Shown: positions 35,412 to 45,001, counted from the stretch's first letter. The stretch is 64,000 bases of DNA from Alistipes_A hominis (GCF_014288115.1 NZ_JACOOK010000001.1:62001-126000); one strand, 5' to 3'. A program made the numbers and translations. Notes: a model not told the origin generated them from the sequence alone.

Positions 35412-37079
35412 ATGCTGAATCGTTTGTCGGTTGAAAATTACGCGCTGATCGACCGGTTGGACATCGAACTGGCCGCCGGGCTGAATATCGTCACCGGAGA
35501 GACCGGAGCCGGAAAATCGATCCTGCTCGGGGCTCTCGGCCTGATTCTCGGTAATCGCACCGATGCCGCGGCGATTAAGAACAGCCAGCGCAACTGCGTC
35601 ATCGAAGCGGAATTCGACGTCGACGGATACGGACTGGAGGCATTGTTCGAATCGTTGGACATCGACTACGAAAACCGGACAATCATCCGGCGCATCGTCA
35701 CGCCGGGAGGAAAAAGCCGGGCCTATGTGAACGACATTCCCGTACAGATGAACACCTTGCGCGAGATCGGCAGCCGGCTGATCGACATTCATTCGCAGCA
35801 CCAAACCCTGCTGCTCGCGGACAACCGTTTCCAGACCGGTATCGTGGACAGCGTCGCTTCGCACGACGGTCTGCTGTCGCGTTACAAGGAGACGTTCGCT
35901 GCGCTGCAACAATCCGAACGCGAACTGAACCGGCTGCGGCAACAGGCCGAAGCGAACGACCGCGACCGAGAATACCTCGCCTTCCAGTCGGACGAATTGC
36001 AAAAAGCCAAATTAAAAGAGGGAGAACAGGCTGAACTCGAAGCGCAACAGACCGAATTGTCCCACGCGGCCGAAATCAAGGATACGCTGCTATGGATCTC
36101 GCAGGAGATGACCGGAGCCGATGAAAACCTGCTCGGTCGGATCAAAGAGATCGAAGTGTCGCTCGGTCGGATCGCCAGGGTCTATCCGCAGGCCGACGCC
36201 TTCTATACCCGGCTGCACAGCGCCGCGCTCGACCTGAAAGACATGGCCTCCGAGATCGCCTCCGAAGGAGATCGCTTGGAAGCCGATCCGCAACGACTCG
36301 AATCGGTGTCGCAGCGGCTCGACCTGATCTACTCGCTGCAACAAAAGCACAAGGCGGATTCCGTCGAAACGTTGCTCGCCCTGCAGGACGATTACCAAAA
36401 GCGCCTCGCGCAGCTCGAAGGATCGGCGCAGGCCATCGAAACGCTATCGCGGCGGATCGGAGAGTTACGCGTAAAAGCCGCGAAGCAGGCCGCAGAAATC
36501 ACCGCCGGACGCAAAAAAACCGTCCCGCACGTCGAAAAGCAGGTCAAAGAGATGCTCGCAGAACTGGGAATGCCGGCGGCCGAGTTGCGTATCGGAATCA
36601 CGCCGGCAGCGGAACTGCAACCCGACGGCGCGGACGACATCCGCTTTTTGTTCACGGCCAACCGCCACATGCCGCCGCAGCCGATCGAACGAGTCGCCTC
36701 GGGCGGCGAAATGTCGCGGCTGATGCTGAGCCTCAAAGCGATCGTCGCGCACCACAGCCAACTGCCGACCATCATCTTCGACGAAATAGACACCGGCGTG
36801 TCCGGGTCGATCGCCGACCGGATGGGCGAGATCATCAGCCGCCTGTCGGACGACCTGCAGGTCGTCAACATCACGCACCTGCCGCAGATCGCCAGCAAAG
36901 GCGACCATCACTTCTTCGTATACAAAGAAGAATCCGGATCGACCACGACCACCCGCATCCGCAAACTCGATCAGCAGCAACGCATCGACGAAATCGCAAA
37001 AATGCTCAGCGGCACGGACGTCACCGCAGCCGCGCGCGAACAGGCACGGCTGCTGCTGAATACCAGGCCGGAACAGTAA
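35412..37079 (+). CDS. recN: DNA repair protein RecN
   Basis: 555 residues, SMC-like ATPase of double-strand break repair. Walker A is GETGAGKSILLGAL, the middle is coiled coil (roughly 165-365), and the C-terminal ATPase half shows the signature ASGGEMSRLMLSLKAI and Walker B IIFDEIDTGVSG. It follows coaBC by 52 bases and is probably read from the same transcript. Confidence 0.96.
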   Translation: MLNRLSVENYALIDRLDIELAAGLNIVTGETGAGKSILLGALGLILGNRTDAAAIKNSQRNCVIEAEFDVDGYGLEALFESLDIDYENRTIIRRIVTPGGKSRAYVNDIPVQMNTLREIGSRLIDIHSQHQTLLLADNRFQTGIVDSVASHDGLLSRYKETFAALQQSERELNRLRQQAEANDRDREYLAFQSDELQKAKLKEGEQAELEAQQTELSHAAEIKDTLLWISQEMTGADENLLGRIKEIEVSLGRIARVYPQADAFYTRLHSAALDLKDMASEIASEGDRLEADPQRLESVSQRLDLIYSLQQKHKADSVETLLALQDDYQKRLAQLEGSAQAIETLSRRIGELRVKAAKQAAEITAGRKKTVPHVEKQVKEMLAELGMPAAELRIGITPAAELQPDGADDIRFLFTANRHMPPQPIERVASGGEMSRLMLSLKAIVAHHSQLPTIIFDEIDTGVSGSIADRMGEIISRLSDDLQVVNITHLPQIASKGDHHFFVYKEESGSTTTTRIRKLDQQQRIDEIAKMLSGTDVTAAAREQARLLLNTRPEQ

Positions 37080-37208
37080 TCCTTCATGCTTTTCCCCCGG
37101 ACAGGTTGACGTCGTACATTTTGCGGCGGCACGGGAGCGTATCGCATTTATTATGGACTCTTTAGTCGCGCCGTTTTGCTTTTTGCCGTCGTATTTGTAT
37201 ATTTGCAA

Positions 37209-37242
37209 TTTGACTACTTTCGAAATGAAACCGCTAATTTTG
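37209..37242 (+). promoter_or_regulatory. Promoter of the leu operon
   Basis: TTTG at 37209-37212 and TAATTTTG at 37235-37242 with a 22-base spacer, slightly long. The leader of about 35 bases shows no leucine-codon run or attenuator hairpin. Confidence 0.55.
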
Positions 37243-37285
37243 TAAATGAAAGAATGTAGAATTACGGTTTAAAAGACTTGATGCC

Positions 37286-38800
37286 ATGAGTGAGAAATTA
37301 TTTATTTTCGACACGACGTTGCGCGACGGAGAACAGGTTCCCGGTTGCCAGTTGAATACGATTGAAAAGATAGAAGTAGCCCGCGCCCTGGAAGAACTGG
37401 GCGTAGATATCCTGGAAGCAGGTTTCCCGATTTCGAGTCCGGGCGACTTCAATTCGGTGCGCGAAATTTCGAAGGCGGTTTCGAATCCCACGATCTGCGC
37501 GCTGACCCGCGCCGTACAGAAAGACATCGACGTAGCCGCCGACGCGCTGGCGCTGGCCAAACATAAGCGGATCCATACCGGGATCGGCGTGTCCCACTCG
37601 CATATTTACGACAAGCTCAAATCGACCCCCGAAGAGATCATCGAACGGGCCGTAGCCGCCGTGAAACACGCGAAGAAATATGTAGAAGACGTCGAATTTT
37701 ACGCCGAAGACGCCGGCCGGGCCGACAACGAATACCTGGCGCGCGTCATCGAAGCGGTCATTAAAGCGGGCGCTACGGTGGTCAATATCCCCGACACGAC
37801 CGGATACTGCCTGCCGCAAGAGTACGGGCGGAAAATCAAATACCTGATGGAAAACGTCGGCAACATCCACAAGGCGATCATCTCGACGCACTGCCACAAC
37901 GACCTCGGAATGGCGACGGCCAACACGCTGGAAGCCGTCATCAACGGCGCCCGCCAAGCTGAAGTGACGATCAACGGGATCGGCGAACGCGCCGGCAACA
38001 CCTCGCTCGAAGAGGTGGTAATGGCACTGCGCTGCCACAAGCACTTGAATGTCGATACGTCGATCAATTCGAAATTGTTGACTTCGACCAGCCGCATGGT
38101 AGCCAGCATGATGAACATGCCGGTACAGGCCAACAAGGCGATCGTCGGACGCAACGCCTTCGCCCACTCGTCGGGAATCCACCAGGACGGCGTGCTGAAA
38201 AGCCGCGAAAGCTACGAGATCATCAATCCGGTCGATGTCGGACTGGACGAATCGGTGATCGCCCTGACGGCCCGCAGCGGCCGCGCGGCGCTGAACCACC
38301 GGCTCGAACTGCTCGGATTCAAACTCGAACAGAAAGAACTGGACGAAGTATACGCCAAGTTCCTCGAACTGGCCGACAAGAAGAAGGACGTCCGCGACGA
38401 CGACCTGCTCTACCTGGTCGGGGCCGCCACCGGCGAAAAGGTCGGCAAGCGGATCAAACTGAAATACCTGCAAATCCTGACCGGCACGCTGATCCCCACC
38501 GCGACGGTTATCGTCAAGATCGGCGACAGCGAACGCACGGCCACCTGCACCGGAAACGGCCCGGTGGACGCGGCGGTCAAAGCGATCAAAACGCTGATCA
38601 ACGAAACGGTACAGATCACCGAATTCCTGATCCAGGCGATGAACAAGGGCAGCGACGACGTAGGCCGCGTACACGTACAGGTCAAATGCGGGTCGATGCT
38701 GGTCCACGGTTTTTCGGCTAATACGGACGTCGTAAAAGCGGCCGTCGAAGCTTTCGTGGACGGACTGAACCTGCTCAATGTAACGGAAAAAACAGAATAA
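37286..38800 (+). CDS. leuA: 2-isopropylmalate synthase
   Basis: 504 residues. It condenses acetyl-CoA with 2-oxoisovalerate, the first step of leucine synthesis. DTTLRDGEQVPGCQL and the HxH metal site STHCHNDLGMATANTLEA are intact, and a C-terminal LeuA regulatory domain (from about residue 385, PTATVIVKIGDSERTATCTG) is present, so leucine feedback is likely. It heads leuA-leuC-leuD-synthase. Confidence 0.95.
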   Translation: MSEKLFIFDTTLRDGEQVPGCQLNTIEKIEVARALEELGVDILEAGFPISSPGDFNSVREISKAVSNPTICALTRAVQKDIDVAADALALAKHKRIHTGIGVSHSHIYDKLKSTPEEIIERAVAAVKHAKKYVEDVEFYAEDAGRADNEYLARVIEAVIKAGATVVNIPDTTGYCLPQEYGRKIKYLMENVGNIHKAIISTHCHNDLGMATANTLEAVINGARQAEVTINGIGERAGNTSLEEVVMALRCHKHLNVDTSINSKLLTSTSRMVASMMNMPVQANKAIVGRNAFAHSSGIHQDGVLKSRESYEIINPVDVGLDESVIALTARSGRAALNHRLELLGFKLEQKELDEVYAKFLELADKKKDVRDDDLLYLVGAATGEKVGKRIKLKYLQILTGTLIPTATVIVKIGDSERTATCTGNGPVDAAVKAIKTLINETVQITEFLIQAMNKGSDDVGRVHVQVKCGSMLVHGFSANTDVVKAAVEAFVDGLNLLNVTEKTE

Positions 38801-38816
38801 TCATAAACACACGAAA

Positions 38817-40220
38817 ATGGGAAAAACACTTTTTGACAAAGTTTGGGATGCACACGTAGTCCGTCAGTTGGACGGCGGCCGCAGCGTATTATATATCGAC
38901 CGTCATTATATTCATGAAGTAACCTCGCCGGTCGCTTTTCTGGGACTCAAAAACCGCGGGATCAAAGTAGCCCGGCCGCAGCAGACGACCGGAACGCCGG
39001 ATCACAACGTGCCGACCCTGAACCAGGATCGACCCGTTGCCGAAGAACAGAGCCGCAAACAGCTCGAATCGTTCAGCCGCAACTGCGAGGAGAACGGTGT
39101 GGAATACTTCAAGCTGGGCAGTCCCGGACACGGCGTCGTGCATATCGTCGGGCCCGAACAGGGGATCACTCAGCCCGGCATGACGATCGTATGCGGCGAC
39201 AGCCACACCTCGACGCACGGGGCTTTCGGCGCCGTCGCATTCGGAATCGGCACGTCGGAAGTCGAAATGGTATTCGCTTCGCAGTGCATCCTGCAGCCGA
39301 AGCCCAAAACGATGCGTATCACCGTGAACGGCAAGCGCGGCAAAGGGGTGACGGCCAAAGACATCGTCCTGTACATCATCTCGAAGATATCGGCGTCGGG
39401 CGGAACGGGACATTTTATCGAGTTCGCCGGCGAAGCGATCCGCGACCTGTCGATGGAAGAGCGGATGACCGTCTGCAATATGAGCATCGAATGCGGCGCG
39501 CGCGGCGGCATCATCGCCCCCGACCAAACGACGTTCGACTACGTGAAAGGCCGCAACCGAGCCCCGCAGGGAGCCGATTTCGACAAAGCCGTAGCCGCCT
39601 GGAAAGAACTTTATTCGGATCAGGACGCGCATTTCGACACCGAATACGCGTTCGACGCCGCCGATATCGAGCCGATGATCACGTACGGTACGAACCCGGG
39701 CATGGGAATGGGCATTACCGGCACGATTCCGTCGGGCGAAGGACTCAGCGGCAGCGACAAGGTCAGCTTCGACAAATCGCTGAATTACATGGGCTTCCAC
39801 AGCGGCGAGAAGATGCTCGGCAAAAAGGTCGATTACGTGTTTCTGGGTAGTTGCACCAACGGTCGGATCGAGGACTTCCGGCAGTTCGCCAACGCCGTGA
39901 AAGGCCGCAAGAAAGCGCCGAACGTAACCGCATGGCTCGTTCCGGGTTCGAAGATGGTCGAAGCGCAGGCCAAAGCCGAAGGACTGGAAACGATCCTGAA
40001 CGAAGCCGGTTTCGAACTGCGACAGCCCGGTTGCTCGGCCTGCCTGGCGATGAACGCGGACAAAATTCCTTCGGGCATGTACAGCGTATCGACCTCGAAC
40101 CGCAATTTCGAGGGACGCCAGGGTCCGGGAGCCCGCACGATGCTGGCGGGACCGCTGGTAGCCGCCGCCGCCGCCGTAACCGGCGTGATCTCCGATCCGC
40201 GCGAAGTATTCAACCTTTAA
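38817..40220 (+). CDS. leuC: 3-isopropylmalate dehydratase large subunit
   Basis: 467 residues, aconitase family. The [4Fe-4S] cysteines lie in LGSCTNGRIEDF and in QPGCSACLAMN. CGDSHTSTHGAFGAVAFGIGTS is the substrate-side signature. It works with LeuD to isomerise 2- to 3-isopropylmalate. It lies 16 bases after leuA. Confidence 0.96.
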   Translation: MGKTLFDKVWDAHVVRQLDGGRSVLYIDRHYIHEVTSPVAFLGLKNRGIKVARPQQTTGTPDHNVPTLNQDRPVAEEQSRKQLESFSRNCEENGVEYFKLGSPGHGVVHIVGPEQGITQPGMTIVCGDSHTSTHGAFGAVAFGIGTSEVEMVFASQCILQPKPKTMRITVNGKRGKGVTAKDIVLYIISKISASGGTGHFIEFAGEAIRDLSMEERMTVCNMSIECGARGGIIAPDQTTFDYVKGRNRAPQGADFDKAVAAWKELYSDQDAHFDTEYAFDAADIEPMITYGTNPGMGMGITGTIPSGEGLSGSDKVSFDKSLNYMGFHSGEKMLGKKVDYVFLGSCTNGRIEDFRQFANAVKGRKKAPNVTAWLVPGSKMVEAQAKAEGLETILNEAGFELRQPGCSACLAMNADKIPSGMYSVSTSNRNFEGRQGPGARTMLAGPLVAAAAAVTGVISDPREVFNL

Positions 40221-40258
40221 TCCGATAACAAGCACGAGGTGCATAATTTTCAAATACC

Positions 40259-40852
40259 ATGGCTATTCCAAAATTCACGAAATTAACGACTACGGCCTGT
40301 CCGCTGAATATAGAGAACGTCGATACCGACCAGATCATTCCCGCCCGCTTCCTGAAAGCGGTCGAACGCAAAGGCTTCGGGGACAATTTGTTCCGCGACT
40401 GGCGTTACGATAAGGCCGGCAACAAGGTGGACTCCTTCCCGCTGAACGATCCGAAATTCGGCGGCGAGATCCTGGTGGCCGCCAAAAACTTCGGCTGCGG
40501 TTCGTCGCGCGAACATGCCGCGTGGGCGATTTTCGACTACGGATTCCGGGTGGTGGTATCGAGCTTTTTCGCCGATATTTTCCGCAACAACGCGCTGAAC
40601 AACGGCCTGGTAATGGTACAGGTCAGCGACGAGTTCTTAAACAAAATATTCGCCGCCATCGCTGCCGATCCGAAGGCTCAATTCGAAGTCGACCTGCCGA
40701 ATCAGACCTTCACGATCTGCTCGACCGGCGAAAAAACTTCGTTCGAAATCGACGGATACAAAAAAGAATGCCTGTTGAACGGGTACGACGACGTAGACTA
40801 TCTGTTGAGCATCCAAGACGATATCGCCCGTTTCGAAAAGGCCCGGGCCTAA
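40259..40852 (+). CDS. leuD: 3-isopropylmalate dehydratase small subunit
   Basis: 197 residues, the swivel-domain partner of LeuC. Landmarks are ENVDTDQIIPARFLK and KNFGCGSSREHAAWA. Length is normal. It lies 38 bases after leuC and 13 before the next synthase. Confidence 0.96.
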   Translation: MAIPKFTKLTTTACPLNIENVDTDQIIPARFLKAVERKGFGDNLFRDWRYDKAGNKVDSFPLNDPKFGGEILVAAKNFGCGSSREHAAWAIFDYGFRVVVSSFFADIFRNNALNNGLVMVQVSDEFLNKIFAAIAADPKAQFEVDLPNQTFTICSTGEKTSFEIDGYKKECLLNGYDDVDYLLSIQDDIARFEKARA

Positions 40853-40865
40853 CTTCCTTACGCTT

Positions 40866-42416
40866 ATGGTAAAAGAGATTGAGATACTCGATACGACGTT
40901 GCGCGACGGCGAACAGACCTCCGGGGTTTCGTTCGCGGTACGCGAAAAACTCAGTATGGCCCGCCTGCTGCTCGACGAACTGCACGTAAACCGGATTGAA
41001 ATCGCTTCGGCACGGGTGTCGGAGGGCGAATTCGAATCGGTGCGCAGGATTGCGCAGTGGGCTGCCGCACGCGGGTATCTGGATCGTGTGGAAGTACTGG
41101 GATTCGTCGACAACGGGGTATCGTTGAAATGGATCGCAGACGCCGGCTGCCGGGTAGTCAACCTACTGGCGAAAGGCTCGCGCCGTCATTGCGAACTTCA
41201 ACTACGCAAAACCCCGCAGCAACACTTCGCCGATATCAAAACGGCCATCGCGCAAGCGACCGAAATGGGCATCGCGGTCAACATCTATCTGGAAGACTGG
41301 TCGAACGGGATGCGTTTTTCGCCCGACTACGTTTACGAGATGGTCGATACGCTGAAAAGAGAGCCTATCCGGCGCTTTATGATTCCCGACACGCTCGGGG
41401 TGCTGAACCCGGACGACTGCTACGCTTTTTGCCGCGACATGGTGGAACGCTATCCGGAGCTGCATTTCGACTTCCACGCGCACAACGACTACGATCTGGC
41501 GGTCGCCAACGTCGCCGCAGCCGTCAAAGCCGGAGTGCAGGGCATCCATACGACCGTCAACGGATTGGGCGAACGGGCCGGGAATGCGCCGCTGTCGAGC
41601 GTAATCGCCGTGTTGAACGACCACCTGAAAGTGCGTAATACGATCGTCGAGAAGAGCATCAACCACGTCAGCCGGATAGTGGAAACCTACACGGGCATCC
41701 ACATCCCGGCCAACGAACCGGTCGTCGGCGAAAACGTATTCACGCAGTGCGCCGGCATCCATGCCGACGGGGACAATAAGGACAACCTGTACTACAACGA
41801 CCTGTTGCCCGAACGGTTCGGACGGGTGCGCGAATACGCGCTCGGAAAGATGTCGGGCAAGGCGAATATCAAAAAAAATCTCGATACGCTGGGCATCGAC
41901 CTCGACGAGGAAGCGATGCGCAAAGTGACCGAACGGATCATCGAACTGGGCGACAAGAAACAGGCCGTAACGTCGGAAGACCTGCCTTACATCATCGCGG
42001 ACATCCTGAAACAGGACGTTTACGACGTAAAGGTGCATATCCTGAATTACAATCTGTCTCTGTCGTATGGCCTTAGGCCGGTGGCGACCGTGAAAATCCG
42101 GATCAACGATCGGGATTACGAGGAAACCTCGTCGGGAGACGGGCAGTACGACGCATTCATGCGGGCCATCCGGAAAATCTACAAGGAGCAACTAAAACGC
42201 GATTTCCCGATGCTGGTCAACTATTCGGTATCGATTCCTCCGGGAGGACGCACCGACGCTTTCGTCCAAACCTACATCACGTGGGAATACCGCGGCGAAA
42301 CGTTCAAGACCCGCGGGCTGGACGCCGACCAGACGGAAGCCGCTATCAAGGCGACGCTCAAAATGTTGAACAAGGTCGAAAACATCCTCAATCAACAGTC
42401 GTCCGGCGAAAATTAA
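40866..42416 (+). CDS. Second 2-isopropylmalate/citramalate synthase family enzyme
   Basis: 516 residues of the DRE-TIM metallolyase family: LDTTLRDGEQTSGVSF, the metal site FDFHAHNDYDLAVANVAAA, GLGERAGNAPLSSV, and a C-terminal LeuA-dimer regulatory domain (from about LSYGLRPVATVKIRINDR). It is clearly distinct from LeuA. Citramalate synthase (pyruvate route to isoleucine) is the most likely role given a dedicated LeuA in the same operon and the shared need for LeuCD; homocitrate synthesis is an alternative. A strong terminator closes the operon right after it. Confidence 0.82.
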   Translation: MVKEIEILDTTLRDGEQTSGVSFAVREKLSMARLLLDELHVNRIEIASARVSEGEFESVRRIAQWAAARGYLDRVEVLGFVDNGVSLKWIADAGCRVVNLLAKGSRRHCELQLRKTPQQHFADIKTAIAQATEMGIAVNIYLEDWSNGMRFSPDYVYEMVDTLKREPIRRFMIPDTLGVLNPDDCYAFCRDMVERYPELHFDFHAHNDYDLAVANVAAAVKAGVQGIHTTVNGLGERAGNAPLSSVIAVLNDHLKVRNTIVEKSINHVSRIVETYTGIHIPANEPVVGENVFTQCAGIHADGDNKDNLYYNDLLPERFGRVREYALGKMSGKANIKKNLDTLGIDLDEEAMRKVTERIIELGDKKQAVTSEDLPYIIADILKQDVYDVKVHILNYNLSLSYGLRPVATVKIRINDRDYEETSSGDGQYDAFMRAIRKIYKEQLKRDFPMLVNYSVSIPPGGRTDAFVQTYITWEYRGETFKTRGLDADQTEAAIKATLKMLNKVENILNQQSSGEN

Positions 42417-42438
42417 TAACCGGAATCCCGCAAAACCG

Positions 42439-42474
42439 AAACGGGCGGCCCCTCAAGATTGGGCCGCCCGTTTT
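42439..42474. terminator. Terminator at the end of the leu operon
   Basis: AAACGGGCGGCCC pairs with GGGCCGCCCGTTT across a 9-base loop, followed by further T bases. It also faces the convergent ThuA-like gene. Confidence 0.9.
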
Positions 42475-42504
42475 ATCTGGTGAACAAACCATACAGCAAA
42501 GCAT

Positions 42505-43422
42505 TCAAGGCTTCCGATAATCCTTACGCAAACTGCTTTTCCGCTCCGTCGGGAAGTCGTCGGGTACCCGCTGACGGACTTTCCCGGTAGCGGCCCATTC
42601 CGACCCGCGCAGCAACAACGTTTGAAACCCCGTGCACTGCATGGCCGGATTGTCTTCGAGACTCGGTCCCGCATGACCGATCATCAAGTGAAATATGCGG
42701 GCTTTCCCGTAATCGACGGTAAAAACCAACGGTTCCTCGCGTCCGGAACCTCCTCGTCCGGGATCGGCATAGGCCGTGTACAGCAATTCCGCGACATTGG
42801 CCGGACCGCGCATCCGATCGTACAGCTCGTCGGTCGCATGTATCCACCGCCCGGGCAATCCCCGGACAACCGGATGTTCGGCATTACGGCCATTCATCGA
42901 GTATTCGCGCTGTTCGCCGTGCGAGCCTCCGGGCCCCTTCGTCGTGTCTCTTACCAAACTTCCGTCCTTCCAGTACAGGTACGGGCCGGAACGCTCGTCG
43001 CGGCCTCCCCAACCTCCGAGAGCGGCAATACGATTAAATTCCTCCCAATCGGGAAAAGCATTGTCGGCGGCGTGGTAGAGCACCACCCCGCCTCCGTCGC
43101 GGACATAATCCAGAAAACGCCGCTCGGTCGAAGCGCTCCAGCGGTCTCCGTTATAATCCAGGATCACCACCCGGTAGGCGCTAAAATCGGGATCAAAAGC
43201 ATCCATATCGCCGCCCTGCGGCGGAGAAACCGCCAGATCGACGGCAAACAGTCCGGAATTTTGCAGGATGGCCTGCAACGCCCGGTGGCTGACGGGCCAG
43301 TTGTGGTTATTCTGCCCGGTGACGATCAACGCCCGGATCGGTCTGCGGGCGCAGGACACACCGGGAAAACAGACGACGCATGCCAGCAGCAGCGCAGCCT
43401 TCAAAATCGTTTTTCTATACAT
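42505..43422 (-). CDS. Exported ThuA-like domain protein
   Basis: 305 residues with a signal peptide (MYRKTILKAALLLACVVCFPGVSC), possibly a lipoprotein. The ThuA fold is recognised from ALIVTGQNNHNWP, FSAYRVVILDYNGD, YVRDGGGVVLYHAADNAFPDW, HPVVRGLPGRWIHATDELY, and a closing FTVDYGKARIFHLMIGH. ThuA-like proteins belong to the glutamine-amidotransferase-like fold and are linked with trehalose and keto-sugar use. It lies 79 bases after the DUF1080 gene in the same direction, which supports a joint role in keto-glycoside breakdown. Confidence 0.82.
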   Translation of the reverse strand: MYRKTILKAALLLACVVCFPGVSCARRPIRALIVTGQNNHNWPVSHRALQAILQNSGLFAVDLAVSPPQGGDMDAFDPDFSAYRVVILDYNGDRWSASTERRFLDYVRDGGGVVLYHAADNAFPDWEEFNRIAALGGWGGRDERSGPYLYWKDGSLVRDTTKGPGGSHGEQREYSMNGRNAEHPVVRGLPGRWIHATDELYDRMRGPANVAELLYTAYADPGRGGSGREEPLVFTVDYGKARIFHLMIGHAGPSLEDNPAMQCTGFQTLLLRGSEWAATGKVRQRVPDDFPTERKSSLRKDYRKP

Positions 43423-43501
43423 AAGGTTAACGTTCAGGTGATTCCTAAAGATAGCGAAAGGGAGCCGGAATCCGCCTCCCTTTGCCGGTAAGTCCTCCGG
43501 A

Positions 43502-44281
43502 TTACAGTTCGCGGATCCAGATATTGCGGAAACGCACCGGATTCAAATGATCCTGCAAGATGATCGGGCCCTTGCTGTGCGCGACGATCCGCGGGAAACC
43601 GATAAACTCGGTCGTTCCGAGAATCATCGTATTGTTCTGCACCAAAACACCGTTATGCAGCACGGTAATGCGCCCGTGCGATTGCAGCGAGCCGTCCTCC
43701 TTGAAACGCGGAGCGGTATAGATAATATCGTAAGTATTCCATTTGCCCGGTTTCTGGCAGGCGTTCACCAGCGGCGGAGTCTGCTTGTAGATACTCCCGG
43801 CCTGGCCGTTCGCATAGGTTTCGTTCTGGTAGTTGTCGAGAATCTGCACTTCGTACATGCCTTGCATAAACACGCCGCTGTTGCCGCGTCCCTGGCTTTC
43901 GCCGACGATTTCGGTCGGTGCGCTCCACTCGAGGTGCAACTGGAAGTCGCCGAAATCCTTTTTCGTGCGGATGCTGCCGGAGTGCGGCTTGACGGTCATG
44001 ATCCCATTCTCGATCTGCCAGCCGACGGGCTTGCCCTCCTCGCAGTTTACCCATTCGCTGATCGCGTTGTCTTTCAGCCCCAGCAGAACGACGGCGTCGG
44101 ACGGCGGCGCAACCACCGCATTGTCCATATCCGGAGGCGTAACGATTTTCGGTTGCGGCGTCCAGAACTCGGACATGTCGTGCGTCATCGGCGCGGGATC
44201 GGGGTATTTTTTGGCATCCTGACCGGCGGCGCCCGCGCATACCCCCACGCACCAGGCACTCAACAATAATAAATGTTTCAT
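43502..44281 (-). CDS. Exported DUF1080 protein (3-keto-disaccharide hydrolase-like)
   Basis: 259 residues with a signal peptide (MKHLLLLSAWCVGVCAGAAG). The jelly-roll DUF1080 domain shows DFQLHLEWSAP, GRGNSGVFMQGMYEVQILDNY, and GPIILQDHLNPVRFRNIWIREL at the C-terminus. Some members are 3-keto-glucoside or 3-keto-disaccharide hydrolases that split glycosides already oxidised at C3; no oxidoreductase of that route is visible here. It is the middle gene of a three-gene minus-strand unit. Confidence 0.88.
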   Translation of the reverse strand: MKHLLLLSAWCVGVCAGAAGQDAKKYPDPAPMTHDMSEFWTPQPKIVTPPDMDNAVVAPPSDAVVLLGLKDNAISEWVNCEEGKPVGWQIENGIMTVKPHSGSIRTKKDFGDFQLHLEWSAPTEIVGESQGRGNSGVFMQGMYEVQILDNYQNETYANGQAGSIYKQTPPLVNACQKPGKWNTYDIIYTAPRFKEDGSLQSHGRITVLHNGVLVQNNTMILGTTEFIGFPRIVAHSKGPIILQDHLNPVRFRNIWIREL

Positions 44282-44319
44282 TTTTTAATGTATTGGTTAA
44301 TGTTCGGTAAATGTTCCGC

Positions 44320-44886
44320 TCATTCGGCCGGCGTTTCCGTAGTTCCGGAATCGTCCGGGTTATCCGGATCATCGGGATTATCCGGATCGTCGGGTTGTTC
44401 AGGCTCTTCGGGCTCGGGATCCGGTTCCGGCGGCTTGACAGGATTCAGGATTACCCGGATCCGGTCGTGACGACGGTTGTTTCCGGTATTGGCCGGATGC
44501 GTGTAAAGCAGTTTCAGAGCGACCGTATCGGGCTTCAGCAGTGTCTCCGGATAAATCTTCAATACGATCTCCGAACGCAGCGTATCGGCAGTCACGAACC
44601 GCACGATCGAATTAACCAACTGATAGTTGTCGGGATCGACGGCCGTAGTGTATTCCGGCAGCACCTCGAAAGCGAGGGTGTCGACGGCATATTCGACTCC
44701 TCCCAGGCGGTAGACATAAATGGGCTGCTCGACGGGAACCCGCAACGACGTATCGACATCGACCGTCTGGGTCGCCGTCCGGAACCAATAAACATCCGTA
44801 ACAAAACTCGAATCGTCCGTCTTATCGCACCCTCCTGAGAGAAAAATAAAAATCAGGACGGCACCAAGCATCCATTTTCCTTTCAT
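44320..44886 (-). CDS. Lipoprotein with Pro/Asp-rich C-terminal tail
   Basis: 188 residues. The signal peptide ends FIFLSGGC, followed by DKTDDSS, an acidic run of the kind linked to surface export of Bacteroidota lipoproteins. The middle (SLRVPVEQPIYVYRLG, DTLRSEIVLKIYPETLLKPDTVALKLLYTH) looks like a DUF4843/DUF1735-type beta domain, though this is weak. The last 40 residues repeat PEP/PDDPDN units. ATG 44886 is chosen because it follows GGAG and begins the signal; 44895 is also possible and the frame extends to 44970. First gene of the unit with DUF1080 and ThuA-like. Confidence 0.7.
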   Translation of the reverse strand: MKGKWMLGAVLIFIFLSGGCDKTDDSSFVTDVYWFRTATQTVDVDTSLRVPVEQPIYVYRLGGVEYAVDTLAFEVLPEYTTAVDPDNYQLVNSIVRFVTADTLRSEIVLKIYPETLLKPDTVALKLLYTHPANTGNNRRHDRIRVILNPVKPPEPDPEPEEPEQPDDPDNPDDPDNPDDSGTTETPAE

Positions 44887-44914
44887 AAACTCCATTTTTG
44901 CAACCGCAGAAATA

Positions 44915-44950
44915 CGTATCCGGCAGCTTTTGCCCCGGTTGCCGGATACG
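44915..44950 (-). promoter_or_regulatory. Leader hairpin of the lipoprotein-DUF1080-ThuA unit
   Basis: CGTATCCGGCA and TGCCGGATACG form a perfect 11-base stem with a 14-base loop. It sits in the predicted 5' untranslated region, 29 bases ahead of the ATG, and lacks a T-run, so RNA-level control is possible. Confidence 0.5.
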
Positions 44951-44967
44951 TCCGCCGGATGACGAAC

Positions 44968-45001
44968 CAAAGTTACAACTAATTCATTAAAATCTTACAA
45001 A
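44968..45001 (-). promoter_or_regulatory. Promoter of the lipoprotein-DUF1080-ThuA unit
   Basis: On the minus strand TTTG (45001-44998) and TAACTTTG (44975-44968) are 22 bases apart. Confidence 0.55.

Noticed and set aside
37246..37272. Eight-codon frame (MKECRITV) directly after the leu promoter, a possible leader peptide
   Set aside because: It contains no leucine codons and no attenuator hairpin follows, so control by leucine-dependent attenuation is not supported.
44273..44838. Plus-strand frames with Ser/Gly or Ile repeats opposite the lipoprotein tail
   Set aside because: The repeats derive from the PDDPDN-coding sequence on the minus strand, which follows a clear lipoprotein signal.
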